64,000 nucleotides of DNA from Chitinophaga hostae (GTDB lineage: Bacteria > Bacteroidota > Bacteroidia > Chitinophagales > Chitinophagaceae), in assembly GCF_018224885.1 (NCBI RefSeq), contig NZ_JAGTXB010000003.1, forward strand, positions 1-64,000, written 5' to 3'. The position numbers were made by a program, and so were the translations under genes. A model generated the notes under the pieces. That model saw nothing but the letters and a program-made list of their open reading frames with translations. It did not search any database and was not told where the DNA came from. Within the stretch, counting starts at the first letter, position 1; each line of letters opens with the position of its first letter. This document shows, one piece after another, positions 27,201 through 34,722 of this stretch.

Positions 27201-27438
27201 CGCATATAGTACGATTAACGCCCTCAAAGGCGATCATATCCGGCTACAATACATTAACCTCACGTATACACCGGTAGGGCATTTCGGCATAAAAGCGCTA
27301 AAACAATTCCAGCTATATGCAAACATGGCGAACGTTGGTATACTATGGCGGGCCAACGATCACGGAATAGACCCTGACTTCCCGAATGGCTTACCAACGC
27401 CAAAAACATTTTCCGCCGGCGTACGCGCTTCATTCTAA
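24226..27438 (+). CDS. SusC/RagA-like TonB-dependent outer-membrane receptor
   Basis: 1070 residues. Signal peptide (MRFIFAVFLFLLAAAASAQ), then a carboxypeptidase-like regulatory domain (VKISGRILSNDQVPLAG ... LNFTHIGYQP). The TonB plug holds GINIRGLGTINGSLDPL, VLDNF and ITILKDAAAASIWGARAG, and a large beta-barrel follows to the C-terminal Phe. SusC proteins import large substrates with a SusD lid. No glycoside hydrolase or sensor gene is nearby, so a sugar substrate is not indicated; the neighbours are redox and small secreted proteins. Confidence 0.93.
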   Translation: MRFIFAVFLFLLAAAASAQPNARVKISGRILSNDQVPLAGISISAMKGGIKTTTGTDGTFTLSLVELPDTLNFTHIGYQPVRTLIASPEKALEVIMNTVATELSQVTVSTGYQRIKPNQVNGSFSIVDNVLLIQQTGTNILNRLQNVTPGLSFNPGYGNANSNNNKTGINIRGLGTINGSLDPLIVLDNFVFNGDIQNINPTDIESITILKDAAAASIWGARAGNGVIVITTKKSRYNQKPTVSLTTGSIVQKKPDLSTLNDMSIADYMNLETFLFGKNYFNPALNRKFVPVPPLIEVLLKRKSGLISATDSITQVAALQAQDSKAQYEEYFYRPATTQQYSLSVSGGSSNVRWLMAGAIDRNTDNLSTRYDKVNLHLSNAVKLSAKLQTDINVYYTNSKATSGKESFNTVASVNGRYTPYLSFADKEGNPLPVPKYYRDSYVDTAGAGHLLNWKYIPLDEYKLRQATTHTDDILANITIAYKILPSLQISVLYQHQQQRTDLQNISGVGSFDARNTINLFTQVNRSTGQVTQNVPVGDILRTTFTNRKSQNLRGQIDFNKKWKDQNVALLAGAEIQQLQTDGNKNIYYGYNDQPLSYAKMDFLNQYPTFITGRNQIIADAGLPPANTTNRFVSAFANMNYGYKSKYSVSLSARYDGSNAFGVATNDRWKPLWSAGLGWDICRERFYGLQWLPQLKLRATYGTSGNVDLTRTALPVAVYSVDPLTNIPIAAITNLNNPRLRWETVKQVDIGLQFSNNFLSGSVDYYRKKGTDLYGPMPYDYTAWGASNFIIANVADMQGTGIDVLLNSQNLNGKLKWNTTAIYNYVSNKTTKYYDESAQSINTLLSGGRSITPVIGRPLYSIAAFQWASLDKAGNPQGYLNGELSTDYAAMLASTPGKDGKIPSIVYVGSSIPRSTGSLINTFGFFNFELSVNISYKFGYYFRKPSISYSGIVAGAMGNKEYAERWQRPGDENKTSVPSFNYPVDGTRDMFYAYSTINALKGDHIRLQYINLTYTPVGHFGIKALKQFQLYANMANVGILWRANDHGIDPDFPNGLPTPKTFSAGVRASF

Positions 27439-27456
27439 ACCTAAAAAAACAAAATC

Positions 27457-28824
27457 ATGAAACACACAGCATATATACTACTACTCGGTGGACTACTCGG
27501 TGGACTGGTTGGTTGCAACAAATACCTGGAGGTACAGCCCGACAATACATTGACAGTACCCAAGACCCTTACTGACCTACAGGCATTACTTAACAATTCC
27601 CAAAAAATGAATCTCCAACGGACACCAAACTTCAGCGAGGCTTCCGGGGATGACTACTTCTTATCTGATGACCAATTCAATAGCCTTGATGTAGAACTAC
27701 AGCGAATCTATACATGGAAGGTAAAGGAATACAAATTTCAGAATGACTGGTCTATTGCGTACGAACCGGTATTTATTGCTAATCTTTGTTTAGAGCAATT
27801 GCAGAAAATACCGCCAACCACAAACCAGGCAGTATGGAACCAGGTCAAAGGTGCTGCGCTGTTCTTTCGCAGCTATTACTTCCAGCAGCTAGTAAACACG
27901 TTCGCACCAGCCTATGATGCCGCCACAGCTACAAACGATCTAGGCATTGTATTACGCACTCACTCAGACTTCAACGAACCAAGCGAACGCGCCAGCGTAC
28001 AGCAGACACTTGAACAAGTACTACATGATGCCAAAGAGGCCGCCTATCTATTACCGGACCTCCCAAAGCTACCAACAATGCCATCGAAGGCCGCCGCATA
28101 TGGTCTATTGGCGCGTACCTACTTATCAATGCGGTACTACGATAGCGCCTACCACTATGCTGATGCTGCGTTACACCTAAAATCCGACCTTATGAACTTT
28201 GCCGCCGACAATGACATAAACAGTAGTATCACCTCACAAATTCCTTTCCGACAATTCAACAAGGAGACTATCTTCTATTCGGAGATGGCAACCACTAATT
28301 ATGTCATAAATCCATCTACTATAGCTGTGGATTCCAACATCATAAAATCGTACAACAAAGACGATTTACGCCTTACTGCCTTCTATACGAAGGAGGATAC
28401 AATATATCGATTTAAGGGCAGCTATACCGGGAACGAATGGCAATATTTCACAGGGATTGCGGTAGATGAATTATACCTGATACGAAGTGAGTGTGCCGCA
28501 CGGGTAGGAATAATAGGACAAGCTATTTCAGATATGCAAACACTGTTAAAATCAAGATGGAACGAATCCGCCAATCCGCCAGTGATAACGCCTGCTGATA
28601 GCAAGGAAGCTGTGACTATGATACTCAATGAGCGGCGGAAAGAACTTTTTATGCGGGGCACCCGCTGGATGGATATAAAACGGCTGAATAAAGAAGGTCG
28701 GAATATCTCCCTGCAACGTGTTGTTGCAGGCACTACTTACAGATTGAATGCAAACGATCCATACTTCGCTTTACCACTTCCACAGGACATAGTGAGCAAT
28801 ACAGTACCACAAAACAAGTATTAA
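27457..28824 (+). CDS. SusD/RagB-like surface lipoprotein
   Basis: 455 residues. The lipobox GGLVGCNKYLEVQPD gives a lipid-anchored Cys at about residue 20. The TPR-like SusD core has AVWNQVKGAALFFRSYYFQQL and, near the end, AVTMILNERRKELFMRGTRW, followed by the usual YFALPLPQDIVSN. It is the substrate-binding lid for the SusC protein 18 bp upstream. Transcription ends at a shared hairpin at 28872-28894. Confidence 0.93.
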   Translation: MKHTAYILLLGGLLGGLVGCNKYLEVQPDNTLTVPKTLTDLQALLNNSQKMNLQRTPNFSEASGDDYFLSDDQFNSLDVELQRIYTWKVKEYKFQNDWSIAYEPVFIANLCLEQLQKIPPTTNQAVWNQVKGAALFFRSYYFQQLVNTFAPAYDAATATNDLGIVLRTHSDFNEPSERASVQQTLEQVLHDAKEAAYLLPDLPKLPTMPSKAAAYGLLARTYLSMRYYDSAYHYADAALHLKSDLMNFAADNDINSSITSQIPFRQFNKETIFYSEMATTNYVINPSTIAVDSNIIKSYNKDDLRLTAFYTKEDTIYRFKGSYTGNEWQYFTGIAVDELYLIRSECAARVGIIGQAISDMQTLLKSRWNESANPPVITPADSKEAVTMILNERRKELFMRGTRWMDIKRLNKEGRNISLQRVVAGTTYRLNANDPYFALPLPQDIVSNTVPQNKY

Positions 28825-28871
28825 CCAGTATCTAGGAAAACCTAAAGAGGCTTCAGTAGCCCTGATGTAGA

Positions 28872-28894
28872 GAAGGCGGCCTTTAGCCGCCTTC
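28872..28894. terminator. Bidirectional terminator between SusD and the converging operon
   Basis: GAAGGCGG (28872-28879) pairs with CCGCCTTC (28887-28894), followed by TTTCTTTTT on the plus strand. The stop codon of the leftward 80-residue gene lies inside the hairpin, so that gene's last codons form part of it. Confidence 0.8.
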
Positions 28895-29125
28895 TTTCTT
28901 TTTACCTTCTTCATATTCCGTCACCCACTTCACCAGGGCATCCCAATATGCTGATGGCAAATCCTGGCTATTCGGATAAGCGACCCACTCTCCCCCCGAC
29001 ACCCTCACTATCTGGCCGTAATGGTATCTATTCACAGTTACGTAATAGCTATTCCCACCGGCACCATGCGGTTTAGAAAGTTCGACTTCACGCCCACGTT
29101 TGTCCGTAAACTTTATACCATCCAT
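28883..29125 (-). CDS. Small hypothetical protein
   Basis: 80 residues, soluble, no signal peptide. It starts with MDGIKFTDKRGREVELSKPH and is rich in aromatic residues and Gly; the C-terminus (EYEEGKKKEGG) is charged. I do not recognise the family. It follows the lipoprotein gene by 18 bp on the same strand and is the last gene of the AraC-linked operon. Confidence 0.5.
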   Translation of the reverse strand: MDGIKFTDKRGREVELSKPHGAGGNSYYVTVNRYHYGQIVRVSGGEWVAYPNSQDLPSAYWDALVKWVTEYEEGKKKEGG

Positions 29126-29143
29126 ACTCGAACCAATAAAAAA

Positions 29144-29662
29144 TCACTTTCTTTCAGCCAGCGTCCAACCGCTATCCGACAACATCAACACAGCTTTTTC
29201 CTTTTTAATGCCTTCTAATTTATAATGAGACAATTCAGCAAAAGGCGTATTATGCTGATGCTCTACAGTGTATTCAACTGTTGCTTGTTTTCCGTCAGGT
29301 TGGGTTTTAACATCGACAACCTCTTTAAAATGCAATTCGCTAATTTTCACGCGTTGTATACTGTATTTCTTATCGCTTTCAGTTACTGGTAACATATACA
29401 ATGCTGCCTTATCAGTAAAGCTGATAAAAGGTTTCCCAGCATCTGCCAGTGATTGCGTTTTCTGTATTCTAATGTAACCCTCATCTTCCAATTTTGTTTT
29501 CAGTGCGCCCGCTGCGTGCTGTGGGTCAGCCGTAAATATCTCCCAGTCTAGCACTTTGGGGTACTTCTTGGCGATGACTTCTGCCGCCTTCTCTTTTGTC
29601 AACTCATTTGAGCTACAGGAAACAAAAAACACTGTAATAAGTATATAAATAAATATGCGCAT
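29144..29662 (-). CDS. Hypothetical lipoprotein
   Basis: 172 residues. The start MRIFIYILITVFFVSCSSNE is a lipoprotein signal with Cys at about residue 16. The rest is a soluble alpha/beta domain with EKAAEVIAKKYPKVLDWEIF near the start and no known motif. It is preceded by a 140-bp spacer containing the terminator of the next gene upstream, so it may need its own promoter. Surface or periplasmic location is inferred from the lipobox. Confidence 0.65.
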   Translation of the reverse strand: MRIFIYILITVFFVSCSSNELTKEKAAEVIAKKYPKVLDWEIFTADPQHAAGALKTKLEDEGYIRIQKTQSLADAGKPFISFTDKAALYMLPVTESDKKYSIQRVKISELHFKEVVDVKTQPDGKQATVEYTVEHQHNTPFAELSHYKLEGIKKEKAVLMLSDSGWTLAERK

Positions 29663-29756
29663 AATTCATATGATTTTACATGCAAATTTACCGATTTCAC
29701 CCCAACAAAAACCGCACTGTGCCTATATTACAAGTTGATTCTATCACACGACAAAA

Positions 29757-29784
29757 AGGCTACACCTCGCTTCGAGGGTAGCCC
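29757..29784 (-). terminator. Terminator after the DUF6520-type gene
   Basis: GGCTAC (29758-29763) and CCTCG (29765-29769) pair with CGAGG (29773-29777) and GTAGCC (29778-29783). Leftward, a TTTTTGTCG run follows. It would end transcripts from the small secreted protein and keep its level high relative to the lipoprotein. Confidence 0.65.
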
Positions 29785-29802
29785 TTTCAAAATAAAACAA
29801 AT

Positions 29803-30168
29803 TTACCTTGCCTGATTAGAATACAGATTTCCGCTACCAGAAATACCAGTCACGTATGCTGTAGTTCCACTTTGAGCAGCAGAAATGCTGACACCGGAAA
29901 GCTCAGTCGGACTATTGGGGTTATCTACATAATCAGCACTCACCAAGATACGGCAGGCTTTCTGGTTAATATTAGCACAACCGCTCAGGTTAAGCCCCTT
30001 ATACTCCCAATACGTGTTTGACGGATTGGACACATTTGCAGTAGTTGATGGTTGTGAACTTTTAAACTCGAAAACGTACATATCAGCGCGTTTACTTTTG
30101 GCTTCTTTAAAGGCAAATCCAGTAAAGGCAACTACGGCGGCAAATATGCCGATTAAATACTTTTTCAT
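29803..30168 (-). CDS. DUF6520-type small secreted protein
   Basis: 121 residues. A signal peptide (LIGIFAAVVAFTGFAFKEA) is followed by a short mature protein with two Cys in LNLSGCANINQKACRILVS and a Ser/Gly-rich tail. I place it in the DUF6520 group from memory of this start and Cys pattern in Chitinophaga-like genomes. The gene follows the MauE-like gene by about 50 bp. A membrane redox protein before it and a TlpA thioredoxin in the converging operon suggest that the Cys pair is oxidised or reduced as part of its maturation. Confidence 0.65.
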   Translation of the reverse strand: MKKYLIGIFAAVVAFTGFAFKEAKSKRADMYVFEFKSSQPSTTANVSNPSNTYWEYKGLNLSGCANINQKACRILVSADYVDNPNSPTELSGVSISAAQSGTTAYVTGISGSGNLYSNQAR

Positions 30169-30218
30169 TACATGAAATTTTTAATTGTTAAAAAATTATT
30201 TAATACAGACCGGACAAC

Positions 30219-30701
30219 TTAACCTTTCGTCATAGGAGGCGCACGGCTACCATCATCGAGGCACTTTCCTGTTGCCATCATTCCCAATATTGCCAATACA
30301 ATCATGACTATATTAAATGCAATGTGCGACTTCCAGGACAAGCCTTCGAGAACACCAGCACACATGCACGGCAACTTTGGCGATACCACCATCATATAAC
30401 ATAGATAGAAAGTAAATACTGATAGTAGAACGATAGCGTATTTGAAGCCTCTCATTCTTAAACTTGGTACAAACAACGCTACTGCAATTAATATTTCGAT
30501 TACTGGTAGCGACCATGTAACTACTCCCGCCACGTCCGCCAATAAATACGACTTTTCTAAAGCATCCATAAACCGACTATGATTATACATCTTGTCCAAC
30601 CCGGTATACAAAAAGAGGCAGATTAGCAAACCCGATGCGGCTTGCGCGATATATCCCTTTGTTCTAATTCCTGGTAATGGTTGCTTACTATTAAGGCGCA
30701 T
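30219..30701 (-). CDS. MauE/DoxX-like redox membrane protein
   Basis: 160 residues from the ATG at 30701; a GTG at 30749 would add 16. Four membrane helices (about 15-35, 55-75, 85-108, 125-145) with TGLDKMYNHSRFMDALEKS after helix 1 and LPCMCAGVLEGLSW, where a C-x-C pair sits near the membrane surface. MauE-type proteins are thought to supply thiol redox power across the membrane. It is the first gene of the operon controlled by the candidate AraC sites. Confidence 0.8.
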   Translation of the reverse strand: MRLNSKQPLPGIRTKGYIAQAASGLLICLFLYTGLDKMYNHSRFMDALEKSYLLADVAGVVTWSLPVIEILIAVALFVPSLRMRGFKYAIVLLSVFTFYLCYMMVVSPKLPCMCAGVLEGLSWKSHIAFNIVMIVLAILGMMATGKCLDDGSRAPPMTKG

Positions 30702-30833
30702 ATGGCAAAGTGATTCCTGATAAGGTCTATCCTTACCGATATATTTCACATTCTGTTGGCGGTATTACAACGTCCTTTGTGTTTGTCTAAAGCTGAGGGC
30801 TACAATATTCTTGATTGTCTGATGAATCTATAT

Positions 30834-30864
30834 TAAAGTTAGGAACCTGTTTGATAGTTAACAA
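30834..30864 (-). promoter_or_regulatory. Candidate promoter of the MauE/DUF6520 operon
   Basis: Read leftward: TTG (30862-30864), 20 bp, then TAACTTTA (30834-30841), a 7/8 match to TAnnTTTG. The transcript would start about 125 nt before the ATG at 30701. Two AraC-like half-sites lie 17 bp further upstream. Confidence 0.6.
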
Positions 30865-30881
30865 TACATCAATGTTGAAAT

Positions 30882-30917
30882 TTCCTTTTTGCTACAAAAA
30901 ACTTCCTTTTTGACACA
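30882..30917 (-). promoter_or_regulatory. Candidate AraC operator: two direct repeats 21 bp apart
   Basis: TTCCTTTTTGCTACA (30882-30896) and TTCCTTTTTGACACA (30903-30917) match in 13 of 15 bases and are spaced exactly 21 bp. In the leftward sense the core is CAAAAAGGAA, placed just before the -33 box. This is the standard arrangement for an AraC-family activator, and the AraC gene ends 9 bp away. Confidence 0.7.
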
Positions 30918-30925
30918 TTACCATT

Positions 30926-31930
30926 CTACAATAATTCATTCAACAGAATTTCTACCAGTATTTGGAATGCCATACCTAAATTCATATCCCGCCACACTGA
31001 TAACTTTGTTTTTTCCATTGGATAAAACGCCCTGCGCAAATTATTGTACGTACGAAAACCGCATCGCCTCGCTACCTCAGCCAGCGGCAGCTCTGGATTC
31101 GAGAGCATGATTTCCTTTGCAGCCTTCACACGTTCGTATGTTAGATACCGGTAGGGAGTAATGCCGAATACCTGGCGAAACTTATACTTAAAATCAGTGG
31201 TATTCATCTGTGTAGCTTTTGCCCATTTTTGCAATGTCATTGCTTCCGAGTACCTACTCATTATCATCTCTCTCACATGGTATAAATTTTCTGCTTGTTC
31301 GTAGGTGATCTTCTTATCATGCCCTCCATTTTTAATCAAAGTAGCTACCACCTGCTGCACGATCTCTATTGCTGCCCCGTCTTTTGCAGGGTCTTTCAAC
31401 AACGACTCCACACCCTCCAAGACAGAATATCCACTCCAGACCGGAGTGTCGGAAATCCACACTGGCTTATCATGACCGATCATCTCGGAAAACGTATCAA
31501 ATACCCTACTTCGTAGATTAAGTTGACTGAATAAGTCCGTAGATACGTGCATATCCACCACCTCGTAGGTTACGTCAGCTTTTAGCCGTATCTCAACATC
31601 AGTCAATGGCGAGTACTGAAAATACATTTGACCTTGCATGATACCGACAGGCTTCCCAAGGTAAACATGCGCTATATGCTTTTTCAACATAAGTCGAAAA
31701 CCTAACCATTTTACATTCCTAACAACACGCAAAGACACATCAGCATATGGCTTGTAGGTACTACGCCATATCGTGAATTGTTGCTGTTCCACAACCTGAT
31801 AATAAAAATCTCCAAAACCGTTGATGGACTGGTAAGCAAGGCTTCCGGGAATATATGTCTGCGGTAGGCTATGGGGATTGTTTGGCATAAAACTAACTTG
31901 TCCGTTAGTTCTTTCGGATAAGGTAAACAT
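30926..31930 (-). CDS. AraC-family transcriptional regulator
   Basis: 334 residues. The N-terminal ~220 residues form an effector-binding region of no clear family. The C-terminal AraC domain has two HTH units: MTLQKWAKATQMNTTDFKYK with VFGITPYRYLTYERVKAAKE, and LPLAEVARRCGFRTYNNLRR. It is co-directional with the MauE operon and probably activates it through the repeats just beyond its stop codon. The spacer on its upstream side is long (618 bp) and structured. Confidence 0.9.
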   Translation of the reverse strand: MFTLSERTNGQVSFMPNNPHSLPQTYIPGSLAYQSINGFGDFYYQVVEQQQFTIWRSTYKPYADVSLRVVRNVKWLGFRLMLKKHIAHVYLGKPVGIMQGQMYFQYSPLTDVEIRLKADVTYEVVDMHVSTDLFSQLNLRSRVFDTFSEMIGHDKPVWISDTPVWSGYSVLEGVESLLKDPAKDGAAIEIVQQVVATLIKNGGHDKKITYEQAENLYHVREMIMSRYSEAMTLQKWAKATQMNTTDFKYKFRQVFGITPYRYLTYERVKAAKEIMLSNPELPLAEVARRCGFRTYNNLRRAFYPMEKTKLSVWRDMNLGMAFQILVEILLNELL

Positions 31931-32548
31931 TAAGCTGAGGTTTTAATGAATAATGGGTTACTCCTTTTAAGACGCTGGCATTTCTCGTATTTTTTAAATG
32001 GTTACCAAATGATGGGGTTGTCCGGTCATTATGCCCCTATAATAAATTTACAAAACTCCATCCATTAATGTACACAGATGTGCTATTCCCCTTTACATAT
32101 TTATCTAGTGTCACATTGAAACTGAGATCAAAGCAACTTTTTTCTATAAACATTTTCAATTATAAAACTATCATTATTACTTAGGGTATTTGGGAAGTCA
32201 AGGCTTGAATCTCGATGAAACTTCCGTTGCGTCGCACTCTTGTGCGAAAAATCCTCTACTCACCCTACCATATCATTCATGCCACCATACGACGCCACTA
32301 CTATAACAATTATAACACTGACGACTACACGATTTTAAAACGATTACCGCATTGAAGGAATAGATGTGTATCGTTTTCCGGATGCCGGAGAACAGCCCTT
32401 GAAAAAAAATCTCCACCCAAAAGGGTTGTATTTTTTTTCGGCAGGCAGTTCTTCCGGGCTCCGAAAAACAATGCGCAGCGTTGCTGGCGAAAAAGAAGAA
32501 AGCGGCACACACAGTAAGCCGTAATCATTAACTCAAAACTTTTTCGTT
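31931..32548 (+). other. Long structured leader or spacer without a gene
   Basis: No convincing coding region in 618 bp. Visible structures: TCGCAC/GTGCGA stem (32232-32247) followed by AAAA; and CAGCCCTT (32393-32400) pairing with AAGGGTTG (32421-32428) followed by TATTTTTTTT, a terminator-like hairpin in the rightward direction. Downstream, GGGCTCCG can also pair with CGGAG upstream of that stem, so alternative folds are possible. This may be a regulated leader of the small-gene operon starting at 32549 or encode a small RNA. Confidence 0.45.
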
Positions 32549-32788
32549 ATGCAACTTTCAAACAATTTATCAGAAATCGCAAAGGTTATCCGCGAAGATT
32601 GGAAGAATATCGCATATGCTGCAAAGCCCTATTTGTCGGCTATGGAAATACTAAACAGCATTGACGATATGCTGTATCATGAAAGCGCTCGAAGTATAGT
32701 ACAGCGTTTCCTTCTGAATGCTCATTCATGGCATGGAGAAACCGCAAGATTAGTAAAAGCCCACCTAAATAACCTACTCAATCAGTAA
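32549..32788 (+). CDS. Small conserved-looking ICE protein
   Basis: 79 residues, helical by eye, no signal peptide (VIREDWKNIAYAAKPYLSAM ... WHGETARLVKAHLNNLL). Start and length resemble small proteins found at the head of accessory operons in Bacteroidota ICEs; function unknown. A GGGG/CCCC mini-hairpin follows its stop before the next gene. Confidence 0.6.
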   Translation: MQLSNNLSEIAKVIREDWKNIAYAAKPYLSAMEILNSIDDMLYHESARSIVQRFLLNAHSWHGETARLVKAHLNNLLNQ

Positions 32789-32837
32789 CGCCCTACGGGG
32801 TATTATCCCCTCTTTTCCTCACTTCAAATATTTCACT

Positions 32838-33041
32838 ATGCAAAAGATATTATTAAGCCGCTTAATGCGCATGTCCTGGGAGATACAACGCCGCCGTCAT
32901 ACCAATCGATCTAAAGCCCTCCTGTCAGCATGGGTTATTTTCCAAAATGATGATATAGCAGTAGGCTATCTCCGTGCAAAGCACAGCACCCGCCACAGTA
33001 AACCCGCACCTATTAAAAACTTCTCCCTTTTCAACTTCTAA
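32838..33041 (+). CDS. Small basic ICE protein
   Basis: 67 residues, strongly basic (MRMSWEIQRRRHTNRSKALL, TRHSKPAPIKN), no signal peptide. It may bind nucleic acid. It lies 11 bp before the J-domain gene on the same strand. I cannot assign a family. Confidence 0.5.
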   Translation: MQKILLSRLMRMSWEIQRRRHTNRSKALLSAWVIFQNDDIAVGYLRAKHSTRHSKPAPIKNFSLFNF

Positions 33042-33052
33042 AAATTTGAACG

Positions 33053-33529
33053 ATGAAATATTTCAATAACTGTAAAACCTTAGACGAAGTAAAAATGCTT
33101 TACCGCGAGCTGGCAAAAGAACACCACCCCGATATGGGCGGTGATACCGCAACCATGCAGGAAATCAATAAAGAATATGCTTTTGCCTCTGCCTTTATTG
33201 CAAAGGGTTCCGGCATGACGGATGAACAAATAGACGAAGAATTAAAACTATCTGAGGAATACAGAGAAAAAATAGAAAAAATTATTCATCTGCCCGGAAT
33301 CGTTATCGAGCTTGTAGGCAACTGGATATGGGTCACCGGAGAAACAAAGCCGGTTAAAGAAACCCTAAAAAACGCAGGTTTTGTTTTCGCTTCAAAAAAG
33401 GTTGCCTGGTTCTACAGGAACGAAGCATTTAAAGTGCGCGGCACTGGTGCGCCGCTGGAACAAATCAGGGCAAAATACGGGTCACAAACCGTACACGGAA
33501 AAAAAAGAAAAACCATTGATGAAGCATAA
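33053..33529 (+). CDS. J-domain protein with extra C-terminal domain
   Basis: 158 residues. The J-domain occupies about 1-60 and shows HPD in LAKEHHPDMGGDTATMQEIN, the residues that stimulate Hsp70 ATPase. The rest (about 90-145, NWIWVTGETKPVKETLKNAG ... AWFYRNEAF) is a second domain shared with phage and ICE J-proteins. It probably recruits host DnaK to an element process such as replication. Confidence 0.8.
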   Translation: MKYFNNCKTLDEVKMLYRELAKEHHPDMGGDTATMQEINKEYAFASAFIAKGSGMTDEQIDEELKLSEEYREKIEKIIHLPGIVIELVGNWIWVTGETKPVKETLKNAGFVFASKKVAWFYRNEAFKVRGTGAPLEQIRAKYGSQTVHGKKRKTIDEA

Positions 33530-33537
33530 AAATGACG

Positions 33538-33554
33538 GAGCGGCACAGCCGCTC
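33538..33554 (+). terminator. Small intergenic hairpin
   Basis: GAGCGGC pairs with GCCGCTC around ACA. It stands right after the J-domain gene and is followed by a CT-rich stretch but no pure T-run, so it may be a 3'-end stabiliser rather than a full terminator. Confidence 0.45.
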
Positions 33555-33595
33555 TGCTTACCCTCTCTTTTCGCTCACACCCAAATTTCAAAATC

Positions 33596-34030
33596 ATGAA
33601 AAAGTTAAATCACCAAGCTACAAAAACATTTTCCGAAATACTAAAACGGTTAGGCACACGCGAGTATGTCAAGATAGAAACATATCAGTTTATGGCGCTT
33701 ACGGTGGAAGTATTAAACACTTTGATAACCACTGAATGCGGCGAGGCTAAACTTGTAAGCCTATGCCACTACCACCAAGAAGACGGGGTATCAAAACGCG
33801 ACCCGGAAATGAGATTTATTGTCGTAGATGGAAGGAGCGACCCAAAGGAAATAAAAAAACTAGTTGTTATCCCCCAAATGTTCCGTCAGGACAACAGAGG
33901 CATAAACCAGGACAGCATAAACCTTGAAAACGATGTTATCGTGTCCTACTGGCCGGACCTACAGCTTGATCATACCTTATGCGCTAACCAATGGCTAGCC
34001 AATATCCAGAAACAAGGATTCTTAAAATAA
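33596..34030 (+). CDS. DUF6908-like ICE protein
   Basis: 144 residues. Segments RDPEMRFIVVDGRSDPKEI and MFRQDNRGINQDSI recall the DUF6908 group of plasmid and ICE proteins; this is from memory. No signal peptide or membrane helix. It is flanked by small hairpins on both sides like a cassette. Confidence 0.6.
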   Translation: MKKLNHQATKTFSEILKRLGTREYVKIETYQFMALTVEVLNTLITTECGEAKLVSLCHYHQEDGVSKRDPEMRFIVVDGRSDPKEIKKLVVIPQMFRQDNRGINQDSINLENDVIVSYWPDLQLDHTLCANQWLANIQKQGFLK

Positions 34031-34035
34031 CAAAG

Positions 34036-34053
34036 GCGCGGAGCAATCCGCGC
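34036..34053 (+). terminator. Small intergenic hairpin
   Basis: GCGCGGA pairs with TCCGCGC around GCAA. It directly follows the stop of the DUF6908-like gene; position and size match the hairpin after the J-domain gene. Confidence 0.45.
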
Positions 34054-34081
34054 TCATTCCTTCACTTCAAAACCTTAACAC

Positions 34082-34465
34082 ATGACCTCACTTTCTAAAA
34101 TGAACAACGAACAAAAGGCAAAGTTAATTTCTGAACTTTTCATCGAAGAAATTCCTGCCTTCCTGGACTATACAAAGGAATTTTCTGGCCGGATAACCGG
34201 TGACCCTGACAGCCTCCGCAAGCAATGGAAACCCAATCCGATTATCGGCCCGGCTGATTGGATTTATTACGCTACCGAAATAAGCCGCCTAATTGAGAAA
34301 TACCGCGCCAATCTGGTAAAATCTCCCAAGATGTTTTCCGAGCAGCTTTTTTACGGTATGCTGGCATTATACACCGTCCATTGCTTACAGCAGTATGCAA
34401 AGCAAAAAACGACAAACGAGAGGTTCAAACTCGCTTGCGATCTCATTTTTTCATCACATGACTAA
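34082..34465 (+). CDS. Hypothetical ICE protein
   Basis: 127 residues, helical by eye, no signal peptide. Recognisable only by internal features: IGPADWIYYATEISRLIEKY and FSEQLFYGMLALYTVHCLQQ. An alternative ATG at 34100 would remove six residues. It is followed closely (11 bp) by the degenerate SWIM gene. Confidence 0.55.
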   Translation: MTSLSKMNNEQKAKLISELFIEEIPAFLDYTKEFSGRITGDPDSLRKQWKPNPIIGPADWIYYATEISRLIEKYRANLVKSPKMFSEQLFYGMLALYTVHCLQQYAKQKTTNERFKLACDLIFSSHD

Positions 34466-34476
34466 ATCCAAAACAA

Positions 34477-34719
34477 ATGTTACCTACAATTTACGTACGG
34501 TCTGATATGGCCCTACCAGACAACTCACAATGGGAAAATCGCTTCAATGTAAAAAGCGAATCCTCCAATCGTCTTTATGTTATTTCTCAGAACAAAAAAA
34601 ATAGACATTGGGGGTTCAGTTGCCCAGGTTGGAGGGCACACCGGACCTGCAAGCATCTTTCCGCTCTCGGACTGCCTGGTCACTCTCAACCATATGAAGT
34701 AAACCTCATAAACCAATAG
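34477..34719 (+). CDS. Small degenerate SWIM-finger protein
   Basis: 80 residues. WGFSCPGWRAHRTCKHL matches the small SWIM-type fingers of phages and ICEs (C-x-C-xn-C-x-H), except that the first Cys is replaced by Phe. Zinc binding may therefore be weak or use another residue. It lies 3 bp before the second J-domain gene. Confidence 0.65.
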   Translation: MLPTIYVRSDMALPDNSQWENRFNVKSESSNRLYVISQNKKNRHWGFSCPGWRAHRTCKHLSALGLPGHSQPYEVNLINQ

Positions 34720-34722
34720 ACT

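Noticed and set aside
24226..28824. Polysaccharide utilisation locus
   Set aside because: SusC and SusD are present, but no glycoside hydrolase, lyase, sulfatase, hybrid sensor or anti-sigma gene is nearby.
32273..32528. Antisense small open frames in the 31.9-32.5 kb leader
   Set aside because: Low-complexity Phe/Cys-rich translations with no start context or family; the region is better explained as a structured leader.
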